Shown here in pieces: positions 53,889-64,000 of a stretch of 64,000 nt of DNA. The stretch lies in assembly GCF_008929045.1 (NCBI RefSeq), contig NZ_VFAH01000010.1:62001-126000 (forward strand), written 5' to 3'. This stretch comes from Noviherbaspirillum aerium. Its GTDB lineage: Bacteria > Pseudomonadota > Gammaproteobacteria > Burkholderiales > Burkholderiaceae_D. Position 1 is the stretch's first letter; every line of letters begins with the position of its first letter. A program made the translations under genes and the position numbers. The notes under the pieces were generated by a model. The model saw only the letters and a program-made list of their open reading frames with translations. It was not told where the DNA came from and made no database searches.

Positions 53889-55085
53889 ATGCAAAACCAG
53901 TTTGACGTTGCCGTGATCGGCGCCGGTGCGGCCGGAATGATGTGCGCCGCCGTAGCAGGCCAGCGCGGCAAGAAGGTGGTGCTGATCGACCATGCGAGCA
54001 AGCTTGCGGAAAAGATCCGCATCTCCGGTGGCGGACGATGCAATTTCACCAACCTGCATGCAGGTCCGCAAAATTATGTCTCGGCCAATCCGCATTTCTG
54101 CCGAAGCGCGCTCTCGCGTTACACCTCGCAGGACTTTCTCGCCCTGGTAAAGCGTTATCGCATTGCCTTTCACGAAAAACACAAGGGCCAGCTGTTCTGC
54201 GACCAGTCGGCCGAACAGATCATCGACATGCTCAAGGCCGAATGCGAGACGGGCAAGGTGGCCTGGCGCATGCCGTGCAGCATCGAAGCCGTCGGCAAGG
54301 ACGGCGACCTGTTCAGGCTCGACACCAGCGCCGGCCAGATCCATGCGGCCCACGTTGTGATTGCCACCGGGGGGCTGTCGATACCGAAAATCGGGGCGAC
54401 CGATTTCGCATTCCGCATCGCCAAGCAATTCGGCCTCAAGCTGATCGATCCGCGGCCGGGCCTGGTGCCGCTGACCTTTGATGCGAATGCCTGGGAACCC
54501 TTTGTTCCCATGTCCGGCATCGCGCTCGAAGTCGATATCGAGACCGGACAAAAGAAGTCCCGCATGCAGTTTCGCGAAGATCTGCTGTTCACCCATCGCG
54601 GCATGTCGGGGCCGGCCGTGCTGCAGATCTCCAGCTATTGGGATTCCGGCACGCCGATTGCCGTCAACCTGGTACCGGAAACCGATATTGCCGAAACGCT
54701 CATCCAGAGCAAGGGCGCGTCGAAAAAGAATATCGGCAATCTGCTGCCGCAGTGGCTTCCCGGCCGGCTGGCGGAAGGCATGCTTGCCTTCAACGGCATC
54801 CGACCGGATGCGCGCCTTGCGGATATGCCCGACAAGCAATTGCGCAAGCTTGGCGAATCCATCAACCGCTGGCTGCTGACGCCCAACGGCTCGGAAGGCT
54901 ACCGCAAGGCCGAAGTGACCCGCGGGGGTGTCGATACCCGCGAGCTTTCCCAGCAAACCATGATGGCAAATAAAATACCCGGACTGCATTTCATCGGGGA
55001 AGCGGTTGATGTCACCGGCTGGCTGGGCGGATACAACTTCCAGTGGGCATGGGCGTCCGGCGTCGCAGCCGGCCTGTCGATATAG
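53889..55085 (+). CDS. HI0933/YhiN-family FAD-dependent oxidoreductase
   Basis: 398 residues. N-terminal FAD-binding motif AVIGAGAAGMMCA, then KIRISGGGRCNFTN, the diagnostic YhiN segment, GQLFCDQSAEQI, and the C-terminal GEAVDVTGWLGGYNFQWAWASG. The reaction is unknown for the family. Some members act on ribosomal RNA-related or quinone substrates, but I do not assign one. It stands alone between a terminator and rpsU. Confidence 0.93.
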   Translation: MQNQFDVAVIGAGAAGMMCAAVAGQRGKKVVLIDHASKLAEKIRISGGGRCNFTNLHAGPQNYVSANPHFCRSALSRYTSQDFLALVKRYRIAFHEKHKGQLFCDQSAEQIIDMLKAECETGKVAWRMPCSIEAVGKDGDLFRLDTSAGQIHAAHVVIATGGLSIPKIGATDFAFRIAKQFGLKLIDPRPGLVPLTFDANAWEPFVPMSGIALEVDIETGQKKSRMQFREDLLFTHRGMSGPAVLQISSYWDSGTPIAVNLVPETDIAETLIQSKGASKKNIGNLLPQWLPGRLAEGMLAFNGIRPDARLADMPDKQLRKLGESINRWLLTPNGSEGYRKAEVTRGGVDTRELSQQTMMANKIPGLHFIGEAVDVTGWLGGYNFQWAWASGVAAGLSI

Positions 55086-55132
55086 CAAGAAAGTCGGCCC
55101 CGGCGCGACATGTGAACGAAAATCTTTGCTTC

Positions 55133-55157
55133 GGCGAGTGAAGCTGCTATACTCGCC
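55133..55157 (+). promoter_or_regulatory. rpsU promoter with overlapping inverted repeat
   Basis: TATACT at 55148-55153 is a good -10, with a weak -35 (TTGCTT) at 55126-55131. GGCGAGT-N11-ACTCGCC spans the -10 and may be an operator or a hairpin at the transcript start. Confidence 0.45.
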
Positions 55158-55195
55158 GTCTTCCTTATAAAACCCTCGGTTAGAGTTAGACTTAC

Positions 55196-55408
55196 ATGAC
55201 CACAATTCGCCTTAAAGAAAACGAGCCGTTCGAAGTCGCCATGCGCCGCTTCAAGCGGACCATTGAGAAAACCGGTTTGCTGACAGAATTGCGTGCGCGT
55301 GAGTTCTACGAAAAGCCGACCGCCGAGCGCAAGCGCAAGCTCGCAGCTGCCGTGAAGCGCCATTACAAGCGTATCCGCAGCCAGCAGCTGCCGAAGAAGC
55401 TCTACTGA
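55196..55408 (+). CDS. rpsU: 30S ribosomal protein S21
   Basis: 70-residue small-subunit protein ([20 protein letters not shown], then the very basic [20 protein letters not shown] tail) needed for initiation on mRNA. Head of the classical rpsU-dnaG-rpoD macromolecular synthesis cluster, here with yqeY inserted. A hairpin with a T run follows it. Confidence 0.98.
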   Translation: MTTIRLKENEPFEVAMRRFKRTIEKTGLLTELRAREFYEKPTAERKRKLAAAVKRHYKRIRSQQLPKKLY

Positions 55409-55721
55409 TTTTTATTGCCGCGCCCAGTGTGCGGTAATGTATTGACCCGCTCCGGAGGTATGCCGCAGCGGGTTTTGTTGCTTACATGAGTTGCCTATTG
55501 CAAACTGAATTGGCATCATGATGCAGGATGGCCGGATATTCTAGGTTTGAAATTCGACAGAAAGGCATGCCGAGGCTCGCACCGCGCCTTTGCTTCGTTC
55601 TCTGACGATTTTCTCTTGTGATGCCGGAGCATGAATTTGCCTGGTGCGGATGTGTTTCTTGCAGCCGCCTTGCCGTCCCTTTGCTGCCTGTATTGCAGTG
55701 GCATGTTGAATTGGAGAGAAA
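55409..55721. other. intergenic region between rpsU and yqeY
   Basis: No gene. It contains the candidate terminator at 55445-55480 and then about 240 bases with no structure I can support. Confidence 0.5.
55445..55480 (+). terminator. candidate terminator after rpsU
   Basis: ACCCGCT / AGCGGGT (55445-55451 with 55467-55473), 15-base loop, then TTTTGTTG. Partial termination here would let rpsU be expressed above the downstream dnaG and rpoD. Confidence 0.55.
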
Positions 55722-56171
55722 ATGGGCCTGAAAGAGCAAATCACCGAAGACATGAAAGCGGCAATGCGCGCCAAGGACACCGGCAGGCTGGGCACGATCC
55801 GCCTGCTGACCGCAGCAATGAAGCAAAAAGAGGTTGATGAGCGCATCGAGCTCACTGATGCCCATGTCCTTGCCATCATCGAAAAGATGATCAAGCAGCG
55901 CAAGGATTCCATTTCCCAGTTCGAAGCCGGCGGACGGCAGGATCTGGCCGATATTGAAAAGGCGGAACTGACAGTGCTGTCCGCCTACATGCCTCCCGAA
56001 TTGTCGGAAGCCGAAATTTCCGGCGAAGTTGCCGCTGCAATCGCGCAAACCGGTGCGGCGGGGCCGCAGGATATGGGCAAGGTAATGGGCGTGCTCAAGC
56101 CCAAGCTGGCTGGGCGTGCCGACATGACGGCGGTATCCGCCCTGGTGAAAAGGGCGTTGTCCACAGCCTGA
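55722..56171 (+). CDS. GatB/YqeY domain protein
   Basis: 149 residues, the tRNA-amidotransferase tail-like YqeY fold: MGLKEQITEDMKAAMRAKDTGRLGTIRLL, KQRKDSISQFEAGGRQDL, and the C-terminal GPQDMGKVMGVLKPKLAGRADM. Probably binds tRNA or assists amidotransferase-like reactions; the role is not settled. Regularly placed between rpsU and dnaG in many bacteria. GGAGAG precedes the ATG. Confidence 0.94.
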   Translation: MGLKEQITEDMKAAMRAKDTGRLGTIRLLTAAMKQKEVDERIELTDAHVLAIIEKMIKQRKDSISQFEAGGRQDLADIEKAELTVLSAYMPPELSEAEISGEVAAAIAQTGAAGPQDMGKVMGVLKPKLAGRADMTAVSALVKRALSTA

Positions 56172-56311
56172 AGATGTCGCAGGGAAGCGGCAGTGCTTTT
56201 AAATTGCCGCTTTGTCTCCATCTGAATCGCACGGCCCGGACCTCAGGCATTTTCAGGCTTCCGTCAGCCGGCCCGGATACTCCTTAAGGACATCTTGCTT
56301 CCCGCACCGCC

Positions 56312-58105
56312 GTGATTCCACAATCTTTCATTCAGGATTTGCTTAACCGGGTCGACATCGTGGATGTCGTTGGCCGTTATGTGCAATTGAAGAAGGGTGG
56401 CGCGAACTACATGGGCTTGTGCCCATTCCACAACGAAAAATCTCCAAGCTTTACCGTCAGCCCCACCAAGCAGTTCTACCATTGTTTTGGCTGCGGCGCC
56501 CATGGCACGGCAATCGGGTTTCTCATTGAGTATTCCGGGCTCGGATTCGTCGAAGCCGTCAAGGATCTCGCGCAAGGCGTGGGAATGATCGTTCCGGAGC
56601 AGGACAAGTTGCCGCCCGCCCAGCGGGCCGAGGTGCAGGCAAAAAGCATGGCCTTGTCCGAAGCCATGACAAAAGCATCGGACTTTTACCGCCAGGAATT
56701 GCGCGGAGCCCAAAATGCCATCAGTTATCTGAAGAATCGTGGACTGACTGGCGAAATCGCCGCGCGCTTCGGTCTGGGCTATGCACCAGGCGGGTGGGAC
56801 AACCTGCGCGCGGTATTTTCGGATTACGAGACGGCTGCCCTGGTCGAGGCCGGCCTCGTCATTGACCGCAGCGAGGAAGAGGGCGGCGGCCGCAAGCGTT
56901 ACGACCGTTTCCGCGATCGGATCATGTTCCCGATCCGCAATACCAAGGGCCAGGTGATCGGCTTCGGCGGGCGTGTACTGGACGGTGGCGAGCCCAAATA
57001 CTTGAATTCCCCGGAAACACCCTTATTTCAAAAGGGTCTTGAGTTATACGGCTTGTTCGAAGCGCGGCAGGCCATTCGCGAAGCGGGATACGCCCTTGTG
57101 ACCGAAGGTTACATGGATGTTGTTGCATTGGCGCAACTGGGATTTCCGCAATCGGTTGCCACCCTCGGCACGGCCTGTACGACAACCCATGTACAGAAAC
57201 TGCTTCGCCAAACCGATCATGTCATCTTCAGTTTCGACGGTGACGCAGCCGGACGCCGCGCAGCTCGCCGAGCCCTGGACGCCTGCCTGCCTTATGCAGG
57301 CGACAACAAGACGCTGAAATTCCTTTTCCTGCCCCCGGAGCATGATCCGGACAGTTATGTGCGCGAATTCGGCGCGGAAGCTTTTGAACAGCAGGTGCGC
57401 GACGCGATGCCTTTGTCGCAATTCCTGCTCAAGGAAGTGACTCAGGATACCGACCTGACTACGCTGGAGGGAAGAGCGCGGGCCCAGTTTGAAGCCAAGC
57501 CCCTGCTACAGGCGATGCCGCCGTCCGGCTTGCGGCTGCAGATCGTGAGAGGCCTGGCGCAAATGACGCAGACTACGCCGGCTGAAATCGAAGCGCTGTT
57601 CGAGCTCGTTCAGCCTGTGGCTCGTACAAAGGTGGCGCCGCCGCGCACCAAGCGTACGCCGCCGATGGGGCTGGAACGACAGATGATTCGCTTGCTCGTC
57701 GCGCATCCTGCTTTGGCTGCCGGGGTGGACCAGCCAGCGATTGATGCGGTCGCGCAGCTTGCGCCGGACAATGCCGCCATGCTGACCCAATTGCTCGAAG
57801 CATGCTGGGCATTGGGTGACAACGCGCATTTCGCAGCGCTGTCGGAACAGCTGAAATCGGCGGGCGCCGACTTCGATCCCTTGATCGCGGAGATCGCGGC
57901 AGAGGCCGAGTCCGACCCGGAAGCTGCCCGTCTTGAACTTGCCGGAGCAATACGACAGACTAAAATGCAAGTACTGAAAGCGGAGCTGGAGCGGCTTGCA
58001 AGCACCGGCCTGTCAACAGAAGAGGCGCGAAACCGTTATCGGGAGGTGATGCAGCAGCAAGAGCAACTACGGCGGCAGGCTGAGGTCGAAGCAACATCGC
58101 GGTAG
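56312..58105 (+). CDS. dnaG: DNA primase DnaG
   Basis: Makes RNA primers for replication. 597 residues from a GTG at 56312. Zinc-binding domain C37-H40-C58-C61, TOPRIM core with VTEGYMDVVALAQ and SFDGDAAGRRAARRAL, and a C-terminal helicase-binding domain (about 440-597). Sits between yqeY and rpoD. Confidence 0.97.
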   Translation: MIPQSFIQDLLNRVDIVDVVGRYVQLKKGGANYMGLCPFHNEKSPSFTVSPTKQFYHCFGCGAHGTAIGFLIEYSGLGFVEAVKDLAQGVGMIVPEQDKLPPAQRAEVQAKSMALSEAMTKASDFYRQELRGAQNAISYLKNRGLTGEIAARFGLGYAPGGWDNLRAVFSDYETAALVEAGLVIDRSEEEGGGRKRYDRFRDRIMFPIRNTKGQVIGFGGRVLDGGEPKYLNSPETPLFQKGLELYGLFEARQAIREAGYALVTEGYMDVVALAQLGFPQSVATLGTACTTTHVQKLLRQTDHVIFSFDGDAAGRRAARRALDACLPYAGDNKTLKFLFLPPEHDPDSYVREFGAEAFEQQVRDAMPLSQFLLKEVTQDTDLTTLEGRARAQFEAKPLLQAMPPSGLRLQIVRGLAQMTQTTPAEIEALFELVQPVARTKVAPPRTKRTPPMGLERQMIRLLVAHPALAAGVDQPAIDAVAQLAPDNAAMLTQLLEACWALGDNAHFAALSEQLKSAGADFDPLIAEIAAEAESDPEAARLELAGAIRQTKMQVLKAELERLASTGLSTEEARNRYREVMQQQEQLRRQAEVEATSR

Positions 58106-58314
58106 TTGACAACATGGCTTTGAATTGGAGAAATATTGCGCTGTATGGTATCATTAAAAGCTTTTGATTCAAGGTCTTAGAGAGTTTTTCGGCCATTGGC
58201 CGGCAGATGATCGAGAACATGTAGCGCGGGCGAATGCCGAGCCAGGGTTTCTAGTCGGCTCCACCAGGCGCAATTCACTCGGCGCACGAGGGTAGTCCAG
58301 TTGGTAGTGATTCC

Positions 58315-60807
<2,493 letters not shown>

Positions 60808-60932
60808 GCAAGATAGCCTGACGAATACCGGTTCATCAGGCCACTCAATTGCAGCTTGCTCATAGTTTCTTGGCGAATTGCAAATGAACCTAGCGACATA
60901 GTGCCTGTTTGGAATAAAATGTCTGCCTTTCC

Positions 60933-61011
<79 letters not shown>

Positions 61012-61013
61012 GA

Positions 61014-61049
61014 TAAAAAAGGGTTAGCATCTGCTAACCCTTTTTCTTT
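61014..61049. terminator. terminator after the CAU tRNA
   Basis: GGGTTAGC / GCTAACCC with an ATCT loop (61021-61028 with 61033-61040), preceded by a run of A and followed by TTTTTCTTTT. Symmetric, so it may also stop the converging toxin gene. Confidence 0.85.
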
Positions 61050-61154
61050 TGGCACTTCAGCTTCAAGCATAAAACCTTATGCGTATTGGCTTACTATGAA
61101 TCTACATAGCTAAAGCTAAATACACTTGCGACGATTTCCCGCAAGGCAGGCCGT

Positions 61155-61826
61155 TCACATAACTTGCTCATAAATTCCTGAGAACGCCGAACCGTCCCAT
61201 TGGTAGAGCATCTGGCTGCCATGCCGGCAATTGGAAAGGATCGCGGTGCGAAAGGCGGCAATGCATTGTCCGTCCTGATCGCGGACGCTTCGGTATACGA
61301 CACCGTTTGATCCTTCCTGGCGAAGCGTTTTTCCCATCCCCTGAGGTACACCGTAGGCGTTTGAATCATAGACAGGATGATCGGATTCCAACCCGCGCAA
61401 GTCATGCAGCTCTCCTGCTACTTCAACATGATAGACCCGCATCTGCAGTTGTATCGGTCCTTCATTCGTGGCTTTGAGAAAGCGCGCCTGATGATAGGTG
61501 GTTTCGGCAATCGCCGTCTGCTTCTGGTATGCCGCGTAAAAGACGCCAAAGCTGCCGTCGCTGAAACGGCTGCCTGATGGATTGAGGTGGGTGAATGCCG
61601 CCATGATCGGACCGCACCCCGGCCCAAACAGTCGTTCTTCTTTAGGGACCAGTTCGATTTCGCCCACTTCATCACGGATGCGGTCATTCGTCATGGCCTC
61701 CAGTGCATACAAGGCATCGAAGTCGTCGGGCGAGGCTACCCGGTCGAAGAGGTTGATGGTGGGGAAGCGGGTGGGAATGATGCGAAAGGCGGGATGCCAG
61801 TCAATGCGTACCAACGGATAAGTCAT
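61155..61826 (-). CDS. RES-domain toxin
   Basis: 223-residue RES-family protein; characterised members degrade NAD+ and stop growth. The family Arg, Glu and Ser positions appear in RIIPTRFP, QTAIAETTYH and VYRSVRDQDG. The ATG at 61826 directly follows the antitoxin stop, so the pair is co-translated. Chromosomal copy beside a tRNA. Low-GC surroundings suggest transfer. Confidence 0.9.
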   Translation of the reverse strand: MTYPLVRIDWHPAFRIIPTRFPTINLFDRVASPDDFDALYALEAMTNDRIRDEVGEIELVPKEERLFGPGCGPIMAAFTHLNPSGSRFSDGSFGVFYAAYQKQTAIAETTYHQARFLKATNEGPIQLQMRVYHVEVAGELHDLRGLESDHPVYDSNAYGVPQGMGKTLRQEGSNGVVYRSVRDQDGQCIAAFRTAILSNCRHGSQMLYQWDGSAFSGIYEQVM

Positions 61827-62231
61827 TCAGCCACCACGCATGGCATCAAGATATTGGCGTACGACGTACAAATCTGAAACATTGCCGGAGAGCATGCGCT
61901 GCAGGGCGCTTTGGCCGCCGAAGATGGAGGCGCTATTGGGTTTATGGATCCAGTTATCGGCAACTTCGGCATCGGGCAGGAGAATCTGCAGTGCCTTGTA
62001 AATGCCGAGAACGTATGAAATCCGCTCCAGCGTATCGCGCCCCAGGCGAGCCAGTTCCGGCTCCTTCTTCCATTTATAGAATGTTGATCGCGGGGGATTT
62101 CCGAGCAGCGTCAGCTGCATTTCCAAATCAAGCCGCCATAAACGCGCAATATTGTCGAACGCGCGGATAGCTGCCGGTGACATGGCATCCGGGCTAAACC
62201 CTGCAGCAGGACGAGGATAGCGTACGGCCAT
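61827..62231 (-). CDS. Xre/MbcA/ParS-type antitoxin
   Basis: 134 residues. The N-terminal helix-turn-helix region (about 20-65, with WRLDLEMQLTLLGNPPRSTFYKWKK) is followed by the C-terminal toxin-binding domain (RISYVLGIYKALQILLP, ADNWIHKPNSASIFGGQSALQRML). Neutralises the RES protein and normally represses the operon. First gene of the pair. Confidence 0.92.
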   Translation of the reverse strand: MAVRYPRPAAGFSPDAMSPAAIRAFDNIARLWRLDLEMQLTLLGNPPRSTFYKWKKEPELARLGRDTLERISYVLGIYKALQILLPDAEVADNWIHKPNSASIFGGQSALQRMLSGNVSDLYVVRQYLDAMRGG

Positions 62232-62322
62232 TGGCGATATCGATAGGGAAAGTAGAATAGATTCAATTTATTCCATAAAGAGAAAAATTGCAAAGAAATT
62301 TCCAGAAATGGAAGGTGTCCGG

Positions 62323-62339
62323 CGAGTTTCAAAAACTCG
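62323..62339. promoter_or_regulatory. 7+3+7 palindrome, possible antitoxin operator
   Basis: CGAGTTT-CAA-AAACTCG lies 92 bases before the antitoxin start. A dyad of this size suits Xre-type repressors, but no second copy is seen. Confidence 0.35.
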
Positions 62340-62425
62340 TTGCAATCTTTTTTCCAAGATATGGTCAGAACATGGTTCCATTGCGCCTTTCTTCATGCCA
62401 AGCCGCCTGTCATCAACGCGACAAA

Positions 62426-62454
62426 TCAACAGCGTATAAACGCAGGCGTATAAT
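62426..62454 (+). promoter_or_regulatory. rhlE promoter candidate
   Basis: A perfect TATAAT at 62449-62454, with TCAACA (4 of 6 bases of TTGACA) 17 bases upstream. The leader to rhlE would be about 75 bases. Confidence 0.45.
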
Positions 62455-62534
62455 GAAGGGTTGTTCATCCAGACAGCGCTCGACCACATCGGGATGCTGT
62501 GCTTAACCGGCCGCTCGGCCCATAGATAGCGATT

Positions 62535-63983
62535 ATGTCAGACACCCTGTTAGCACCCACGCAACCTGCCACGCCTGCGGTCCGTTTTGACGACTTCGGA
62601 CTCTCGCCCGACATCTTGCGCGCGCTTGCCGACCAAGGTTATGTTCACCCGACCCCGATCCAGGCGGAAGCGATCCCGATCGTCCTCCAGGGCCGCGATG
62701 TCATGGGCGCGGCACAAACCGGCACAGGCAAGACGGCCGGTTTTTCCTTGCCGATCATCCAGTTGCTGCTGGCCCATGCCAGTACCAGCGCATCGCCCGC
62801 ACGGCATCCGGTACGCGCCCTGATCCTGACGCCGACACGCGAGCTCGCCGACCAGGTCGCCGACAACGTGAAAGCCTATTCCCGTCACACGCCGCTCAGG
62901 TCCACCGTGATTTTCGGCGGCGTCGACATGGCGCCGCAGACCGCCGCGTTGCGTAGCGGCGTCGAAATTGTCATCGCCACGCCAGGCCGCCTGCTTGATC
63001 ATGTGCAGCAGAAAACGCTCAATCTGTCGCAGACCCAGATTCTCGTCATGGATGAAGCCGATCGCATGCTGGACATGGGCTTCCTGCCCGACTTGCAGCG
63101 CATCATCAACCTGCTGCCGAAACAGCGCCAGAACCTGATGTTCTCCGCCACGTTCTCGCCGGAGATCAAGAAGCTGGCCAACAGCTTCCTCAAGAATCCG
63201 GTCACCATCGAAGTCGCGCGCAGCAATGCCACCGCCGACAACGTAACCCAGGTGCTGTTCAAGGTGGAAGAAGACGCCAAGCAGGAAGCGGTTGCCCACA
63301 TCATCCGCACGCGCGGACTCAAGCAGGTCATCGTGTTTTCGAACACGAAGATCGGTGCATCGCGCCTGTCGCGCCACCTGGAAAAGGAAGGCGTCAAGGC
63401 GGCGGCGATCCATGGCGACAAGACCCAGACTGAGCGCATGGCGGCGCTGGAAGCCTTCAAGCAGGGCACAATCGAAGTGCTGGTGGCAACCGATGTCGCC
63501 GCCCGCGGCCTCGATATCGCCGAACTTCCCTGCGTGATCAACTTCGACCTGCCGTACAACGCGGAAGATTACGTCCACAGGATCGGCCGCACCGGTCGCG
63601 CCGGCGCCTCCGGCGATGCGATTTCCCTGTTTACCGACAAGGACGCCAGGCTGCTGACCGACATCGAAAAGCTGATCAAGCACACCATTGCGCGTCAGCC
63701 GCTCACCGGTTTCGTGCCCCAGCGTTCTTCGGACCGCAGGCCGCCGCGCCATGAAGAAAGCGAAGAGCGATCATCATCCGGCGGCATGAGCAGGGGTGCC
63801 AGCCAGTACGGCCGCAACTCTCATTCGCCGCGCAAGGAAAAGATCGATCCCTGGTTCCTGAAGCCGTACGAGCCTGCAGCGCCTACGCCGCAGGCAGAGA
63901 ACGGCAATGCCTCCGACCAAGGTAACGGCAAGCCGCCCAAGGTAAAGGTCGCGGCATTGCTGGGCGGCTTGCAGAAGCGCTGA
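62535..63983 (+). CDS. rhlE: DEAD-box RNA helicase RhlE
   Basis: ATP-dependent RNA helicase for ribosome assembly and RNA decay. 482 residues with all core motifs: AQTGTGKT (I), PTRELA (Ia), TPGRLLD (Ib), VMDEADRMLD (II), SATFS (III), DVAARGLDIAEL (V) and HRIGRTGRAG (VI). The C-terminal tail (about 390-482) is basic and disordered, ending in AALLGGLQKR, typical of the RhlE branch. Confidence 0.95.
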   Translation: MSDTLLAPTQPATPAVRFDDFGLSPDILRALADQGYVHPTPIQAEAIPIVLQGRDVMGAAQTGTGKTAGFSLPIIQLLLAHASTSASPARHPVRALILTPTRELADQVADNVKAYSRHTPLRSTVIFGGVDMAPQTAALRSGVEIVIATPGRLLDHVQQKTLNLSQTQILVMDEADRMLDMGFLPDLQRIINLLPKQRQNLMFSATFSPEIKKLANSFLKNPVTIEVARSNATADNVTQVLFKVEEDAKQEAVAHIIRTRGLKQVIVFSNTKIGASRLSRHLEKEGVKAAAIHGDKTQTERMAALEAFKQGTIEVLVATDVAARGLDIAELPCVINFDLPYNAEDYVHRIGRTGRAGASGDAISLFTDKDARLLTDIEKLIKHTIARQPLTGFVPQRSSDRRPPRHEESEERSSSGGMSRGASQYGRNSHSPRKEKIDPWFLKPYEPAAPTPQAENGNASDQGNGKPPKVKVAALLGGLQKR

Positions 63984-64000
63984 AACAGGCTGGACGGCTC

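Larger units (their letters stand above)
62232..62534. other. divergent region between antitoxin and rhlE
   Basis: No gene. AT-rich near the antitoxin. Holds a CGAGTTT-CAA-AAACTCG palindrome and an rhlE promoter candidate, both listed separately. Confidence 0.5.

Overview
This 64 kb window looks like chromosome of a betaproteobacterium of the order Burkholderiales, most likely family Oxalobacteraceae (Herbaspirillum/Noviherbaspirillum-like). That placement is an inference. It rests on the high GC content, the miaB-phoH-ybeY-corC-lnt order, the rpsU-yqeY-dnaG-rpoD order, a PHA phasin, Bug-type TctC transport proteins and the type of assimilatory nitrate cluster. No rRNA, CRISPR array, prophage or intact insertion sequence was seen.

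Layout. 0-6 kb: housekeeping genes on the minus strand (lnt, corC, ybeY, phoH-like, miaB, a small secreted protein). 6.2-11 kb: a curli operon on the plus strand (csgE, csgF, csgG, a csgB-like minor curlin, an unusually long curlin of 591 residues, and after a terminator a CsgH-like gene). 11-12.3 kb: an AT-richer patch with a short DUF6402-like gene, a small membrane protein, a 17-bp inverted repeat and tRNA-Met. 12.4-19.2 kb: minus-strand housekeeping genes (miaA, Bcr-type exporter, mutL, cheW, amiC, tsaE). 19.3-32.1 kb: queG, an AEC permease, a FixJ/DctS-type two-component pair beside an orphan TRAP binding protein, then a tripartite tricarboxylate system split into tctC and tctBA by terC and uspA, then ogt and xerD. 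32.3-37.3 kb: BON-domain protein, phasin, ybaK, plsY, mgtC-like, tsaD.

37.5-53.7 kb is the main functional block, assimilatory nitrate reduction. It holds the ANTAR antiterminator nasT, the ABC nitrate importer nrtABC, the MFS transporter nasA with a PP2C phosphatase/Ser-Thr kinase fusion, and nirB-nirD-nasC, followed by ybiB and cobA (siroheme for NirB). Control is readable in the DNA. There are three sigma-54 type -24/-12 elements (before nrtA, nasA and nirB), NtrC-like GCAC-N7-GTGC sites before nrtA and between nasA and nirB, and a NasT-type leader before nrtA. In that leader, hexaloop hairpins with A at loop position 1 and G at position 4 compete with an intrinsic terminator. An ankyrin-repeat gene and an unknown gene sit inside the block.

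53.9-64 kb: YhiN-type flavoprotein, the macromolecular-synthesis genes rpsU, yqeY, dnaG and rpoD, a CAU-anticodon tRNA (probably Ile2), a RES/Xre toxin-antitoxin pair, and rhlE.

The observations most worth following are the NasT leader, the long curlin with a duplicated 11-strand super-repeat, the CsgH-like gene without a signal peptide, the paired palindromes before the phasin gene, and the accessory pair inside the nitrate cluster.
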